Origin: Candidatus Hungatella pullicola
GTDB lineage: Bacteria; Bacillota; Clostridia; Lachnospirales; Lachnospiraceae
Direction: 5' to 3'
Assembly: GCA_019114305.1 (NCBI GenBank)
Contig: DXFU01000057.1
Coordinates: forward strand, 62,001-126,000
Length of the DNA stretch: 64,000 nt
Shown: positions 8,151 to 16,259 of the stretch, one piece after another
Layout of the letters: each line of letters begins with the position of its first letter
Position numbering within the stretch: position 1 is the stretch's first letter
The notes under the pieces: generated by a model
Told to the model about the DNA's origin: nothing
What the model saw: the letters and a program-made list of their open reading frames with translations, nothing else
Database searches by the model: none
Position numbers and translations under genes: made by a program

Positions 8151-8513
8151 ATGGACAAAGAAGTATTAAACTATGTTGTGGACAAATCCCATGAATTAAT
8201 CGCCTCTCCTACATGCAGCAAAGAAGCGGCTGATGCCGCCAGAGCCTGGCTGGATGCTGTGGGCACTGACCGGCAGGCAGAGGAAACAAAGAAATATATT
8301 GCTGAATTGGAAGCGGATATTGTACCTATTGACGGATTAATCCAATTGGCAGAATCTGAAACCGGAATTAAAATCTTCGGAGAAGAAAAGGCCAAAGAAG
8401 TAGCCTGTCACGGAAAAGAGATCAAAGCCGCGGGCGCTAAGTTCTGTGACTGTCCAGCCTGTTCCATTGTCAGTGAAATTCTTTCCAAAAAGGATCAGCT
8501 TTTGGAAAGCTAA
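8151..8513 (+). CDS. Small conserved clostridial protein with C-terminal CxCxxC cluster
   Basis: 120 residues behind AGGAAGGAGC. It is acidic and predicted nearly all helical (residues 1-95), ending in AAGAKFCDCPACSIV, a CxCxxC cluster; further cysteines lie at PTC (residue 23) and VACHGKE (around 85), so a metal-binding site is possible. Proteins of this size and sequence occur in many Lachnospiraceae and from memory are sometimes labelled Hsp90-like chaperone, but none of the Hsp90 GHKL ATPase motifs is present, so I do not accept that label. It is a single gene with its own promoter and terminator, set inside the glycolysis region but on the opposite strand. Function unknown. Confidence 0.8.
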   Translation: MDKEVLNYVVDKSHELIASPTCSKEAADAARAWLDAVGTDRQAEETKKYIAELEADIVPIDGLIQLAESETGIKIFGEEKAKEVACHGKEIKAAGAKFCDCPACSIVSEILSKKDQLLES

Positions 8514-8520
8514 GTATGCA

Positions 8521-8564
8521 AAAAAGGATTCCGAAACCTTTCATACCGTTTCGGAATCCTTTTT
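8521..8564. terminator. Bidirectional intrinsic terminator
   Basis: A 16-bp perfect stem (8521-8536 with 8549-8564) with a 12-base loop, A5 on the left and T5 on the right end of the stem. It lies 7 bases after the stop of the 120-residue protein gene and 24 bases after the tpiA stop on the other strand, so it ends both converging transcripts. Confidence 0.88.
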
Positions 8565-8587
8565 GTATGAAAGCCAAAGGCTTTCTA

Positions 8588-9340
8588 TTATTTATTGTAG
8601 TTTACAATCTTACCAAAATCTGGTTTCAAGGAAGCGCCTCCCACCAGACCGCCGTCAATATCTGCCTGGGCAAACAGCTCCGGAGCACTGGAGGCGGATA
8701 CAGAACCGCCGTACTGGATGCGGATTGCCGCAGCGGTAGCATCATCGTAAATCTCAGCAATGCAGGCACGGATTGCACAGCATACTTCCTGAGCCTGCTC
8801 TGTAGTAGCTACCTTGCCTGTTCCGATGGCCCAAATAGGTTCGTAAGCAATAACAGCCTTTGCGGCGTTCTCAGCAGACACATTTAAGAAAGCAATCTTA
8901 ATCTGCTGACGAATCCAGTCAATGGTGATTCCCTGCTCTCTCTGAGTCAGAGACTCGCCGCAGCAGATAATAGGTGTCAGACCGTACTCAAATGCCTTCT
9001 GAACCTTCTTATTGACAGTCTCATCTGTCTCCGCAAAATACTCTCTTCTCTCGGAGTGTCCGATAATCACATACTTTACTCCGGCGTCTACTAACATAGC
9101 CGGGGCAATCTCTCCTGTGTAAGCGCCCTTGTCCTCAAAATACATATTCTCAGCGCCTACCTGAATATTGGTGCCTTTGCAGGCCTCAACAACAGGAATG
9201 ATATCAATGGCAGGTACGCAGAATACTACGTCCACATCCTCATTAACAACCAGAGGCTTTAAGGTTTCCACCAGCTGGACAGCCTCTGTTGGAGTCATAT
9301 TCATCTTCCAGTTTCCTGCGATAATTTTCTTTCTGGACAT
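8588..9340 (-). CDS. tpiA: Triosephosphate isomerase
   Basis: 250 residues, full length. Catalytic residues are all visible: K12 in GNWKMN, H95 in [11 protein letters not shown] and E167 in [11 protein letters not shown], with the phosphate-binding YGGSV and GGLVGGASL loops at the C-terminus. It interconverts dihydroxyacetone phosphate and glyceraldehyde 3-phosphate. The ATG follows GAGGAAG, and only 22 bases separate it from pgk, so the two are cotranscribed. Confidence 0.98.
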   Translation of the reverse strand: MSRKKIIAGNWKMNMTPTEAVQLVETLKPLVVNEDVDVVFCVPAIDIIPVVEACKGTNIQVGAENMYFEDKGAYTGEIAPAMLVDAGVKYVIIGHSERREYFAETDETVNKKVQKAFEYGLTPIICCGESLTQREQGITIDWIRQQIKIAFLNVSAENAAKAVIAYEPIWAIGTGKVATTEQAQEVCCAIRACIAEIYDDATAAAIRIQYGGSVSASSAPELFAQADIDGGLVGGASLKPDFGKIVNYNK

Positions 9341-9362
9341 ATTATTACTTCCTCACATGAAA

Positions 9363-10583
9363 TTACTTATTGTCTGCTGCAGCAACACCTGGCAGTTCCT
9401 TGCCTTCCAGGAATTCCAGAGAAGCTCCGCCGCCTGTTGAGATGTGGGTCATCTTATCTGCAAAGCCCAGTCTCTTAACAGCGTTTACAGAGTCTCCGCC
9501 GCCGATTACAGTGGTTGCATCCTGAAGCTCTGCAACAGCCCGGCAAACCTCTAAGGTACCCTCTGCAAAGTTTGAGAACTCAAATACACCCATAGGTCCG
9601 TTCCATACAACGGTCTTAGCGCCCTGTAAAGCTTCCTTATAAAGAGCAATAGTCTTCGGTCCAATATCATATCCAGACCAGCCGGCATCAATTACGTCAA
9701 CAACTTTTTTCTCTGTGTCATTGGAGAATTCCTTGCCTTCTACGTGGTCTACAGGAAGAAGCAGCTTAACACCCTTGTTGGCAGCCTTTTTAATCATTTC
9801 CAGAGCATAATCCAGCTTATCCTCTTCGCATAAGGAATTACCGATCTCCTGTCCCTGTGCCTTTGCAAATGTATATGCCATACCGCCGCCGATAATAAGA
9901 GTATCTACCTTATCAAGAAGGTTATTGATAACATTAATCTTATCAGAAACCTTTGCGCCTCCCAGAATCGCTACGAACGGACGAACCGGATTCTCAACAG
10001 CCTGTCCCAGGAACTTGATCTCTTTCTCCATCAGATATCCAACTACGTTGGTCTGTGTATATTTTGTTACGCCCACATTGGAACAGTGTGCTCTGTGAGC
10101 GGTTCCGAAAGCGTCGTTAACAAAGATGCCGTCGCAAAGAGAAGCAAGCTCTTTTGCGTACTCCTCAGCCTTCTCATCTTTGCCGTACTTTGTCTCTTCT
10201 ACTCTGTAACGGGTATTCTGAAGAAGAAGCACCTCTCCATCTTTTAATTCAGCAGCAGCCTTCTGAGTCTCCGGACCTGTTACCTTTGGATCATCAGCAA
10301 ATTTTACTTCTACGCCAAGTCTCTCGCTTAAAGCAGGAGCAACAGGAGCCAAAGACATCTCTGGAAGAGGCTCTCCCTTCGGCTTTCCTAAATGGGAGCA
10401 AAGAATCACTCTTGCGCCCTGATCCAGAAGTTTTTTAATAGTTGGAATAGCGCCGTCAATACGATTGTAGTTCTGAATTACACCATCCTTTAACGGTACA
10501 TTAAAATCACATCTTACCAGAACTCTCTTGCCCTGTAATCCGGTTAAATCATCAACTGTTTTCTTGTTAAGCATAACTTTCAT
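9363..10583 (-). CDS. pgk: Phosphoglycerate kinase
   Basis: 406 residues covering both lobes: [14 protein letters not shown] and RIDGAIPTI in the 3-phosphoglycerate domain, [16 protein letters not shown], then [14 protein letters not shown] and, in the nucleotide lobe, [10 protein letters not shown] and GGGDSVNAV. The enzyme makes ATP from 1,3-bisphosphoglycerate. Two ATGs compete (codons 1 and 3); AGGAAAGGGG lies 4 bases from the first, which I keep, and the second would shorten the protein by two residues. A hairpin between gap and pgk implies that its transcript level is set by read-through from gap or by a weak local promoter. Confidence 0.97.
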   Translation of the reverse strand: MKVMLNKKTVDDLTGLQGKRVLVRCDFNVPLKDGVIQNYNRIDGAIPTIKKLLDQGARVILCSHLGKPKGEPLPEMSLAPVAPALSERLGVEVKFADDPKVTGPETQKAAAELKDGEVLLLQNTRYRVEETKYGKDEKAEEYAKELASLCDGIFVNDAFGTAHRAHCSNVGVTKYTQTNVVGYLMEKEIKFLGQAVENPVRPFVAILGGAKVSDKINVINNLLDKVDTLIIGGGMAYTFAKAQGQEIGNSLCEEDKLDYALEMIKKAANKGVKLLLPVDHVEGKEFSNDTEKKVVDVIDAGWSGYDIGPKTIALYKEALQGAKTVVWNGPMGVFEFSNFAEGTLEVCRAVAELQDATTVIGGGDSVNAVKRLGFADKMTHISTGGGASLEFLEGKELPGVAAADNK

Positions 10584-10601
10584 GCCCCTTTCCTGTTTTG
10601 G

Positions 10602-10639
10602 TTAATAAAAGAGGGCCCGGTCCAAACGACCGGACCCTC
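10602..10639 (-). terminator. Intrinsic terminator/attenuator between gap and pgk
   Basis: Bases 10611-10622 and 10628-10639 form a GC-rich 12-bp stem on the minus strand (one G-U pair) with a 5-base loop, followed on the transcript by UUUUAUU (10602-10610). It lies 35 bases past the gap stop and about 20 bases before the pgk ribosome binding site, so it should cut most gap transcripts off from pgk-tpiA. Confidence 0.8.
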
Positions 10640-10673
10640 CAATGGATCTACTTCAATATACAGATGCCTGAAA

Positions 10674-11705
10674 TTAGTTTAATTCAGCGAAGTACTTAAT
10701 TGTACGAACCATCTGGCTTGTGTAAGAATTCTCGTTGTCATACCATGAAACAACCTGAACCTCATATAAGTCATCAGCGATCTGAGCAACCATAGTCTGA
10801 GTAGCATCGAACAGAGAGCCATATCTCATACCGATAACGTCAGAAGATACGATCGGATCCTCGTTGTATCCGAAGGACTCGTTAGCTGCTGCCTTCATAG
10901 CTGCGTTGATGCCTTCTTTTGTAATATCTGTTCCCTTAACAACTGCTGTTAAGATAGTTGTAGAACCTGTTGGTACAGGAACACGCTGAGCGGAACCGAT
11001 TAACTTGCCGTTTAACTCTGGGATAACCAGACCGATAGCCTTAGCTGCACCTGTAGAGTTAGGAACAATGTTAGCAGCGCCTGCTCTTGCTCTTCTTAAA
11101 TCACCTTTTCTGTGTGGTCCGTCAAGGATCATCTGATCGCCTGTGTAAGCATGGATTGTGCTCATGATACCAGACTGAATTGGAGCATAGTCATTAAGAG
11201 CCTTAGCCATAGGAGCTAAGCAGTTTGTTGTACAGGAAGCTGCGGAGATGATAGTGTCATCCTTTGTTAATGTGTTCTCATTTACGCTGTATACAATAGT
11301 TGGCAGATCATTACCAGCTGGAGCAGAGATAACAACCTTCTTAGCACCTGCGTCAATGTGTGCCTGAGATTTAGCCTTAGAGCAGTAGAAACCTGTACAC
11401 TCTAATACTACATCAACGCCGATCTCGCCCCAAGGAAGATTAGCAGCATCTTTCTCAGCATAGATTTTGATGGTCTTTCCATCAACAGTAATGGAATCCT
11501 CACCAGCCTCAACGGTGTGCTTATTCTCACCGATGCGTCCTGTGTATCCGCCCTGAGCTGTGTCATACTTTAATAAGTGAGCTAACATCTTTGGATCTGT
11601 TAAATCGTTGATTGCTACAACCTCATAGCCTTCTGCTCCAAACATCTGTCTGAAAGCAAGACGGCCGATACGTCCAAAACCGTTAATCGCTACTTTTACT
11701 GCCAT
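10674..11705 (-). CDS. gap: Glyceraldehyde-3-phosphate dehydrogenase, type I
   Basis: 343 residues. NAD-binding [12 protein letters not shown] at the N-terminus, catalytic C158 in [11 protein letters not shown], the HAYTGDQ loop, [22 protein letters not shown], and the C-terminal [12 protein letters not shown] are all present. It oxidises and phosphorylates glyceraldehyde 3-phosphate in the cytosol. AGGAGG lies 9 bases before the ATG, and a good promoter sits at 11767-11795. It is the first gene of the gap-pgk-tpiA group but is followed by a strong terminator, consistent with much higher gap than pgk/tpiA mRNA. The codon choice is strongly biased, as expected for a highly expressed gene. Confidence 0.98.
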   Translation of the reverse strand: MAVKVAINGFGRIGRLAFRQMFGAEGYEVVAINDLTDPKMLAHLLKYDTAQGGYTGRIGENKHTVEAGEDSITVDGKTIKIYAEKDAANLPWGEIGVDVVLECTGFYCSKAKSQAHIDAGAKKVVISAPAGNDLPTIVYSVNENTLTKDDTIISAASCTTNCLAPMAKALNDYAPIQSGIMSTIHAYTGDQMILDGPHRKGDLRRARAGAANIVPNSTGAAKAIGLVIPELNGKLIGSAQRVPVPTGSTTILTAVVKGTDITKEGINAAMKAAANESFGYNEDPIVSSDVIGMRYGSLFDATQTMVAQIADDLYEVQVVSWYDNENSYTSQMVRTIKYFAELN

Positions 11706-11766
11706 AATTCGATTCCTCCTAAGAATAAAATTAATGTGATTGTTAAAATATAATCAACTACCCTTT

Positions 11767-11795
11767 ATTGTACATAATAATCTTTTAAATGGCAA
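11767..11795 (-). promoter_or_regulatory. gap: Sigma-A promoter of gap
   Basis: On the minus strand TTGCCA (11790-11795), 17 bases, TACAAT (11767-11772); transcript start expected near 11760, giving a leader of about 55 bases. Confidence 0.7.
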
Positions 11796-11831
11796 GTCCT
11801 TTTTTCATTTTTTACACAGCTTTTATATTAT

Positions 11832-13508
11832 CTATACTTCATCTTTAACATAGCCTGCCAGGTTATGACCGTGATCAGAAATCCGCTCCAAATTGCTGAT
11901 CAAGTCCAGAAATACCGCTCCTGCCGCCGGTTTGCACTTTCCTTTGGAAAGCCTCTCTATATGCTTTTCTCTTAATTCTTCGGTAAGAGTATCCACCTCA
12001 TCTTCCAGCCTGCTTACCATTCTTACCTCATCCAGGTTTCCGGTTCTTCTGGCCTCAATGGAATGATAAAAAGATTCACAGGCGGTTTTGGATATTTCCT
12101 TCAGATCTTTTATACTATTTTTGGAGAATTCCAGCTTATTCTGAATCATATACTGAGCCTGTTCCGCCAGGTTCTCCGCATGATCTCCTACCCGCTCAAT
12201 ATCGCTGATGCTGTAGAACAGATGATTCACCACTATCTTCTGCTTCTCTGTCAAAGACAGGTTATTGATTTTAACCAGGTACTCTGTCAGCATTTTTTCC
12301 ATATGATTCACTGTTTTCTCTGTGTCGTAAACTTTCAGAATCAGTTCTTTCTCCCCGGTAAAAATGGCTTTCATAGCAGTCTCCACATTTTCCATCGCAA
12401 TCTGTCCCATGTGAATCACTTCAAGAGATGCCGTCTCCACTGCAAAAGCAGGGGACTCAAAGATTCTCTTATCCAGATGCTTCATAGTCTCAGACTCGTC
12501 ACTGTCCCCTTCTTCCTTCTCTTTCTCCTCTTTTTTCTCGGGAACCAGTATGCCGGACAGCTTAACCAGCTGATTGGCAAATGGGAAAAGAAGAGCTGTA
12601 TTGATTACATTAAATACCGTATGGAAGATGGATATTTCCACAGGCGTAATCATATGAGCTGCCAGCTCCGGATAGATGAGGAACAGGAAAAACAAAATGG
12701 TTCCAAAAATCAAAGCTCCCAATACGTTAAAGGACAGATGCATAACTGCAGCCCGTTTTGCCGTTCTGGACCCGCCGATACTGGAAATCATAGCCGTTAC
12801 ACAGGAACCGATATTCTGTCCCAAAGTAATAAAAATAGCTGCATTTGTTGTCACCACGCCATTCATGGCCAAAGTCTGAAGAATGCCCACAGACGCGGAA
12901 GAGCTCTGTAAAACAGCAGTTACCGCCGCCCCGATTAAAATACCAAGAACAGGATTGTTTCCCAAAATTCTGAACGCCTGAGAAAAGATAGGAAGATCCG
13001 TATAGGGGGAAATGGAGTCCGACATAAAATCAAGTCCCACAAACAGCATTCCCAATCCCACGCAGATTTCGCCTACAGTTTTATATTTCTGCTTTTTTGA
13101 AAAAAGCATGCACACCGCTCCTGCTCCGATAAACAGAGGGGCAAAAAAAGAAGGCTGAAACACCTCGAAGGCATCTCCCAGCTGGTTCATCGATACAATC
13201 CAGGCAGTAATAGTGGTACCAATATTGGCTCCCATAATCACGCCTACCGCCTGAGTCAGATTTAATACACCGGCGCTGACAAAGCCAACTACCATTACTG
13301 TAGTGGCTCCGCTGCTCTGAATAATCGCCGTGATCACCGCACCTAACACAACGGCCATCAGTCTGTTATTCGTCAGCATTCCCAGGAATCGGCTCATTTT
13401 GCTTCCGGCGCTTTTCTGCATTCCATCGGCCATAATATTCATTCCGTAAAGGAATAGTCCTAAACCTCCCAGAAACGTAAACAGACTGGATAAGTCATTG
13501 ACAGTCAT
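11832..13508 (-). CDS. Na/phosphate cotransporter family protein with C-terminal PhoU-like domain
   Basis: 558 residues. The first ~310 residues carry the two inverted QSS repeats of the PNaS family: IIQSSGATTVMVVGFV (about residue 62) and VLQSSSASVGILQTL (about 200), with the NIGTTITAW and NIGSCVTAM motifs, in a multi-helix membrane domain. After a charged linker rich in Glu/Lys/Asp (about 325-345), residues 350-555 form a helical PhoU-like domain. The family imports phosphate with Na+; NptA-like proteins of Firmicutes have this same fusion. The start follows AAGGAGGAAATACA. The gene stands alone, with promoter and tandem 11-bp repeats upstream that point to phosphate control. Confidence 0.92.
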   Translation of the reverse strand: MTVNDLSSLFTFLGGLGLFLYGMNIMADGMQKSAGSKMSRFLGMLTNNRLMAVVLGAVITAIIQSSGATTVMVVGFVSAGVLNLTQAVGVIMGANIGTTITAWIVSMNQLGDAFEVFQPSFFAPLFIGAGAVCMLFSKKQKYKTVGEICVGLGMLFVGLDFMSDSISPYTDLPIFSQAFRILGNNPVLGILIGAAVTAVLQSSSASVGILQTLAMNGVVTTNAAIFITLGQNIGSCVTAMISSIGGSRTAKRAAVMHLSFNVLGALIFGTILFFLFLIYPELAAHMITPVEISIFHTVFNVINTALLFPFANQLVKLSGILVPEKKEEKEKEEGDSDESETMKHLDKRIFESPAFAVETASLEVIHMGQIAMENVETAMKAIFTGEKELILKVYDTEKTVNHMEKMLTEYLVKINNLSLTEKQKIVVNHLFYSISDIERVGDHAENLAEQAQYMIQNKLEFSKNSIKDLKEISKTACESFYHSIEARRTGNLDEVRMVSRLEDEVDTLTEELREKHIERLSKGKCKPAAGAVFLDLISNLERISDHGHNLAGYVKDEV

Positions 13509-13597
13509 TGTATTTCCTCCTTAGAAGCTTTGAAGATCCCACGCTTTCAGGATATGTCCAAACAGCTTTTAGAAATCTCCATAGATTAATCCTATTT

Positions 13598-13627
13598 ATC
13601 ATACCATAGAAGGAAATCCCATTTCAA
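13598..13627 (-). promoter_or_regulatory. Extended -10 promoter of the Na/phosphate cotransporter gene
   Basis: On the minus strand TTGAAA (13622-13627), 18 bases, TATGAT (13598-13603) preceded by TGG (extended -10). The 316-base gap 13509-13824 between this gene and the divergent hisK holds this promoter, three tandem repeats at 13639-13671 and the hisK promoter at 13689-13717; no gene is visible in it. Confidence 0.65.
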
Positions 13628-13638
13628 TGGTTTTTAAA

Positions 13639-13671
13639 ATTTATGTAAAATCTATGTAAAATCTGTGAAAA
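13639..13671 (-). promoter_or_regulatory. Three tandem 11-bp repeats resembling a PhoP (Pho) box
   Basis: Read on the minus strand, the units are TTTTCACAGAT, TTTACATAGAT and TTTACATAAAT, back to back. Each starts with a TTTACA-like hexamer followed by 5 bases. That is the arrangement known for PhoP in Bacillus subtilis (TT(A/T/C)ACA direct repeats with about 5-base spacers). They lie 11 bases upstream of the -35 of the Na/phosphate transporter promoter, as expected for an activator. The binding protein itself is inferred. Confidence 0.6.
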
Positions 13672-13688
13672 CCCACTATTTTCCTCCG

Positions 13689-13717
13689 TTGCTTTTCCCT
13701 TCCATATTGAGTATAAT
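13689..13717 (+). promoter_or_regulatory. Promoter of the hisK-sdaAB-sdaAA operon
   Basis: TTGCTT (13689-13694), 17 bases, perfect TATAAT (13712-13717). The start codon of the first gene is 108 bases downstream, so a leader of roughly 100 bases is expected. Confidence 0.6.
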
Positions 13718-13824
13718 GATGGAGAATTTACCTTAAATATTCCACTGCTCAGTACAAACAGCGTATATTCAGGTAATTCTTCCTTAATTAATATCAAATT
13801 ACTCATGAGAAGGGAGGCGCTTTT

Positions 13825-14622
13825 ATGCTGCCAGATTATCACTTTCACACAGAATTTTCCGGCGACTGTGAGGAACCGGTCCGCAATCAGCTGGAAAAGG
13901 CCGTAAGCCTGGGTATGGACTCAGTTTGTGTCACAGACCATCATGACTATGACGTTATTTCCCATATTGATTTTCATTTAGATATAAACCGCTATTTAAC
14001 AGTAATGAAGCAGCTTCAGGAAGAGTACAGAGGAAAGCTGGATGTGCGGATTGGAATTGAGCTGGGGCTTCAGTCTCATCTGAAGGAGTATTTTTCCTCC
14101 CTTCTTTCCTCTTATTCTTTCGACTTTATCATCGGATCCACTCATTTTGTAAACAAGCTGGATCCTTATTACCCTGAATTTTTTTATGGAAAAACAGAAC
14201 GGGAAGCATATCTTCAGTTTTTTGAGGCCACACTGGAAAATGTAATGCAGCTGGATGATTACGATGTAGCAGGCCATATTGACTATGTAATCCGCTATGG
14301 CCCAAACAAAGCAGAATTTTACAGCTATCATGCTTACCGTGATATTCTGGATGAAATTTTAAAGACAATTATTAAAAAAGGGAAAGGTATTGAGTGCAAT
14401 ACAGCCGGTTACCGAAAGGATATTTTTCAGCCTAATCCAATCCCCGATGTGCTCAGACGATATCGGGAGCTTGGAGGCGAAATTATTACCATAGGATCAG
14501 ATGCTCACTGCTGTCAAGATCTGGGAGCCGACTTTAACAGGGCAAGAACCCTTCTTCTGTCTCTGGGATACACCCATTACACAGAATTTAAAAACAGAAA
14601 ACCAGAATTTAAACCACTATAA
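13825..14622 (+). CDS. hisK: Histidinol-phosphatase, PHP family (HisJ/HisK type)
   Basis: 265 residues, the normal length. It starts with the PHP metal motif DYHFHTEFSGD, then CVTDHHDYD, GIELGLQ, DFIIGSTHF, DVAGHIDYV and the final IGSDAH, which together give the trinuclear metal site. Members hydrolyse L-histidinol phosphate in histidine synthesis; the motifs fit HisJ better than DNA polymerase PHP domains. GGGAGG lies 7 bases before the ATG. No other his genes are nearby, and it is cotranscribed with serine dehydratase (10-base gap), so another phosphoester substrate cannot be excluded. Confidence 0.87.
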   Translation: MLPDYHFHTEFSGDCEEPVRNQLEKAVSLGMDSVCVTDHHDYDVISHIDFHLDINRYLTVMKQLQEEYRGKLDVRIGIELGLQSHLKEYFSSLLSSYSFDFIIGSTHFVNKLDPYYPEFFYGKTEREAYLQFFEATLENVMQLDDYDVAGHIDYVIRYGPNKAEFYSYHAYRDILDEILKTIIKKGKGIECNTAGYRKDIFQPNPIPDVLRRYRELGGEIITIGSDAHCCQDLGADFNRARTLLLSLGYTHYTEFKNRKPEFKPL

Positions 14623-14632
14623 GGAAAAAGAT

Positions 14633-15292
14633 ATGAACGTATTTGATATTATCGGACCAGTAATGATCGGTCCATCCAGCTCTCACACGGCCGGAGCTGC
14701 CAGGATTGGCAAAACAGCTGCTCTTCTTCTGGATTCACCGGCTGTAAAAGCGGATATACTCTTTCACGGCTCATTTGCCAAAACCTACAAAGGCCACGGT
14801 ACTGACAAAGCAGTCGTCGGCGGTATTCTTGGGATGGATCCCTGGGACAGCGGCATACGCACCAGCCTGGAAACAGCCAGAGAAACAGGACTGTCTGTAA
14901 CCATTCATACAGGAACCATTGATAACGCCCACCCCAATACAGTTCTTATAACCCTTACGGACAAAACAGGTCATGCCATCTCCGTACAGGGAGCTTCCGT
15001 AGGCGGCGGAAATATTGAAATCACCAAAATAAACGGCATGGAGGTATGCTTTACCGGACAGCATACTACTTTAATTGTAACTCATCAGGATGTACCCGGA
15101 ACAATCGCAGACGTAACCGGCCTGGTTGCAGCCCATCAGACGAACATCTGTAATTTCCGTCTCAACCGACAGGAAAAGGGAGGAACCGCCATCATGACCA
15201 TAGAGATGGATTCCGACTTTGATAAAGGCCTGCTTTCCAAAATCCAGGCTCTTCCGGCAGTACACAGCGCCATACTGATGAAGCTTTCCTAA
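14633..15292 (+). CDS. sdaAB: L-serine dehydratase, iron-sulfur-dependent, beta subunit
   Basis: 219 residues. The ATG follows AAGGAAAAAGAT 10 bases after the hisK stop; a longer overlapping frame starting at 14501 lies inside hisK and is not used. The N-terminal domain has FDIIGPVMIGPSSSHTAGA with the serine-binding SSSHT motif; residues about 147-219 form an ACT domain (VTHQDVPGTIADVTG), which in this enzyme class takes part in serine regulation. With SdaAA it deaminates L-serine to pyruvate and ammonia. The oxygen-labile two-subunit form suits an anaerobe. Confidence 0.95.
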   Translation: MNVFDIIGPVMIGPSSSHTAGAARIGKTAALLLDSPAVKADILFHGSFAKTYKGHGTDKAVVGGILGMDPWDSGIRTSLETARETGLSVTIHTGTIDNAHPNTVLITLTDKTGHAISVQGASVGGGNIEITKINGMEVCFTGQHTTLIVTHQDVPGTIADVTGLVAAHQTNICNFRLNRQEKGGTAIMTIEMDSDFDKGLLSKIQALPAVHSAILMKLS

Positions 15293-15335
15293 TAAACAAA
15301 AGTGATCAATACTATCTATATTACAGGAGAATCCT

Positions 15336-16223
15336 ATGAAACTGACCTATCACTCCGTTGAGGAGCTGGTTTTTGCAGCTTCCTCCTCCGGGAAAAAAAT
15401 ATCCCAGATCGTCCTGGAACAGCAGGCAGAAGACATGGAGCTTTCCCTCAGTCAAGTTTACCAATCCATGGACAAAAACTTTGAGGTAATGCTGGAATCC
15501 GTTGAGGGAGGCATGGATAAAAATCTGAAATCTTCCAGCGGATTGTCCGGCGGTTCTGCCGCCAAAATGAAAGAGGCTGTAGATCAGGGAAGAAACCACT
15601 ACGGCCGCCTTTTTGGCACCGCTCTAAGCATGGCTCTGGCGGTGGCGGAGTACAACTCCTCTATGGGAAGAATTGTGGCAGCTCCCACTGCCGGCTCATG
15701 CGGAGTCCTTCCCGCCGCTTTAATATCTGTAATGAAGGAATACAAAATCCCCAGGGAAACCATTGTTATGTCCCTTTTTACCGCCTCCGCCATTGGAATG
15801 GTAATTGCCAGATGTGCCAGCATTTCCGGAGCAGAAGGAGGATGTCAGGCTGAAGTTGGGTCAGCCTCTGCCATGGCCGCCGCGGCTTTGTGTGAAATTT
15901 TTGACGGAACACCGGACATGGTTTCCCACAGCTGCGCCATAGCCCTGAAAAACATTCTCGGTCTGGTCTGTGATCCCGTAGCCGGCCTGGTGGAGGTTCC
16001 ATGCGTAAAACGAAACGCCATGGGAGTGACCAATGCTTTCACCGCCTCTGAGCTGGCTCTGGCTGGTATCACCAGCACCATCCCTGCTGATGAAGTAATT
16101 GGGGCTATGAAGCGGATTGGGCAGCAAATGTCATCATCCCTCAAGGAAACCGCTGAAGGAGGACTTGCTGCCACTCCCACAGGCTGTCGGCTGTGCAGAC
16201 AGATCTTTGGAGAGGAAAACTAA
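15336..16223 (+). CDS. sdaAA: L-serine dehydratase, iron-sulfur-dependent, alpha subunit
   Basis: 295 residues, full length. The conserved PTAGSCGVLPA, the EGGCQAEVGSA segment and LVCDPVAGLVEVPCVKRNA supply the cysteines that ligate the [4Fe-4S] cluster used to activate the serine hydroxyl. ACAGGAGAATCCT precedes the ATG, 43 bases after sdaAB. The stop codon is the first base pair of the terminator stem that follows, ending the hisK-sdaAB-sdaAA operon. Confidence 0.96.
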   Translation: MKLTYHSVEELVFAASSSGKKISQIVLEQQAEDMELSLSQVYQSMDKNFEVMLESVEGGMDKNLKSSSGLSGGSAAKMKEAVDQGRNHYGRLFGTALSMALAVAEYNSSMGRIVAAPTAGSCGVLPAALISVMKEYKIPRETIVMSLFTASAIGMVIARCASISGAEGGCQAEVGSASAMAAAALCEIFDGTPDMVSHSCAIALKNILGLVCDPVAGLVEVPCVKRNAMGVTNAFTASELALAGITSTIPADEVIGAMKRIGQQMSSSLKETAEGGLAATPTGCRLCRQIFGEEN

Positions 16224-16253
16224 AAAAGAAGGGGCAGCAGCTCCTTCTTTTTT
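16222..16253. terminator. Intrinsic terminator shared by sdaAA and the GH28 gene
   Basis: 13-bp stem (16222-16234 with 16241-16253, one G-U pair on the plus strand) with a CAGCAG loop, A6 on one side and T6 on the other. It begins inside the sdaAA stop codon and is 6 bases past the GH28 stop on the minus strand, so it ends both converging operons. Confidence 0.85.
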
Positions 16254-16259
16254 GTCTTC

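Noticed and set aside
8151..8513. Hsp90-like chaperone label for the 120-residue protein
   Set aside because: None of the GHKL ATP-binding motifs is present and the length is far too short.
12063..12911. 282-codon plus-strand open frame opposite the Na/phosphate cotransporter gene
   Set aside because: It lies fully antisense to a well-supported transporter with clear family motifs, has no ribosome binding site, and its sequence is rich in His, Cys and Arg as expected of a reverse-strand shadow.
13624..13848. 74-codon minus-strand open frame upstream of hisK
   Set aside because: It covers the tandem repeats and the hisK promoter, lacks a ribosome binding site and overlaps the hisK start.
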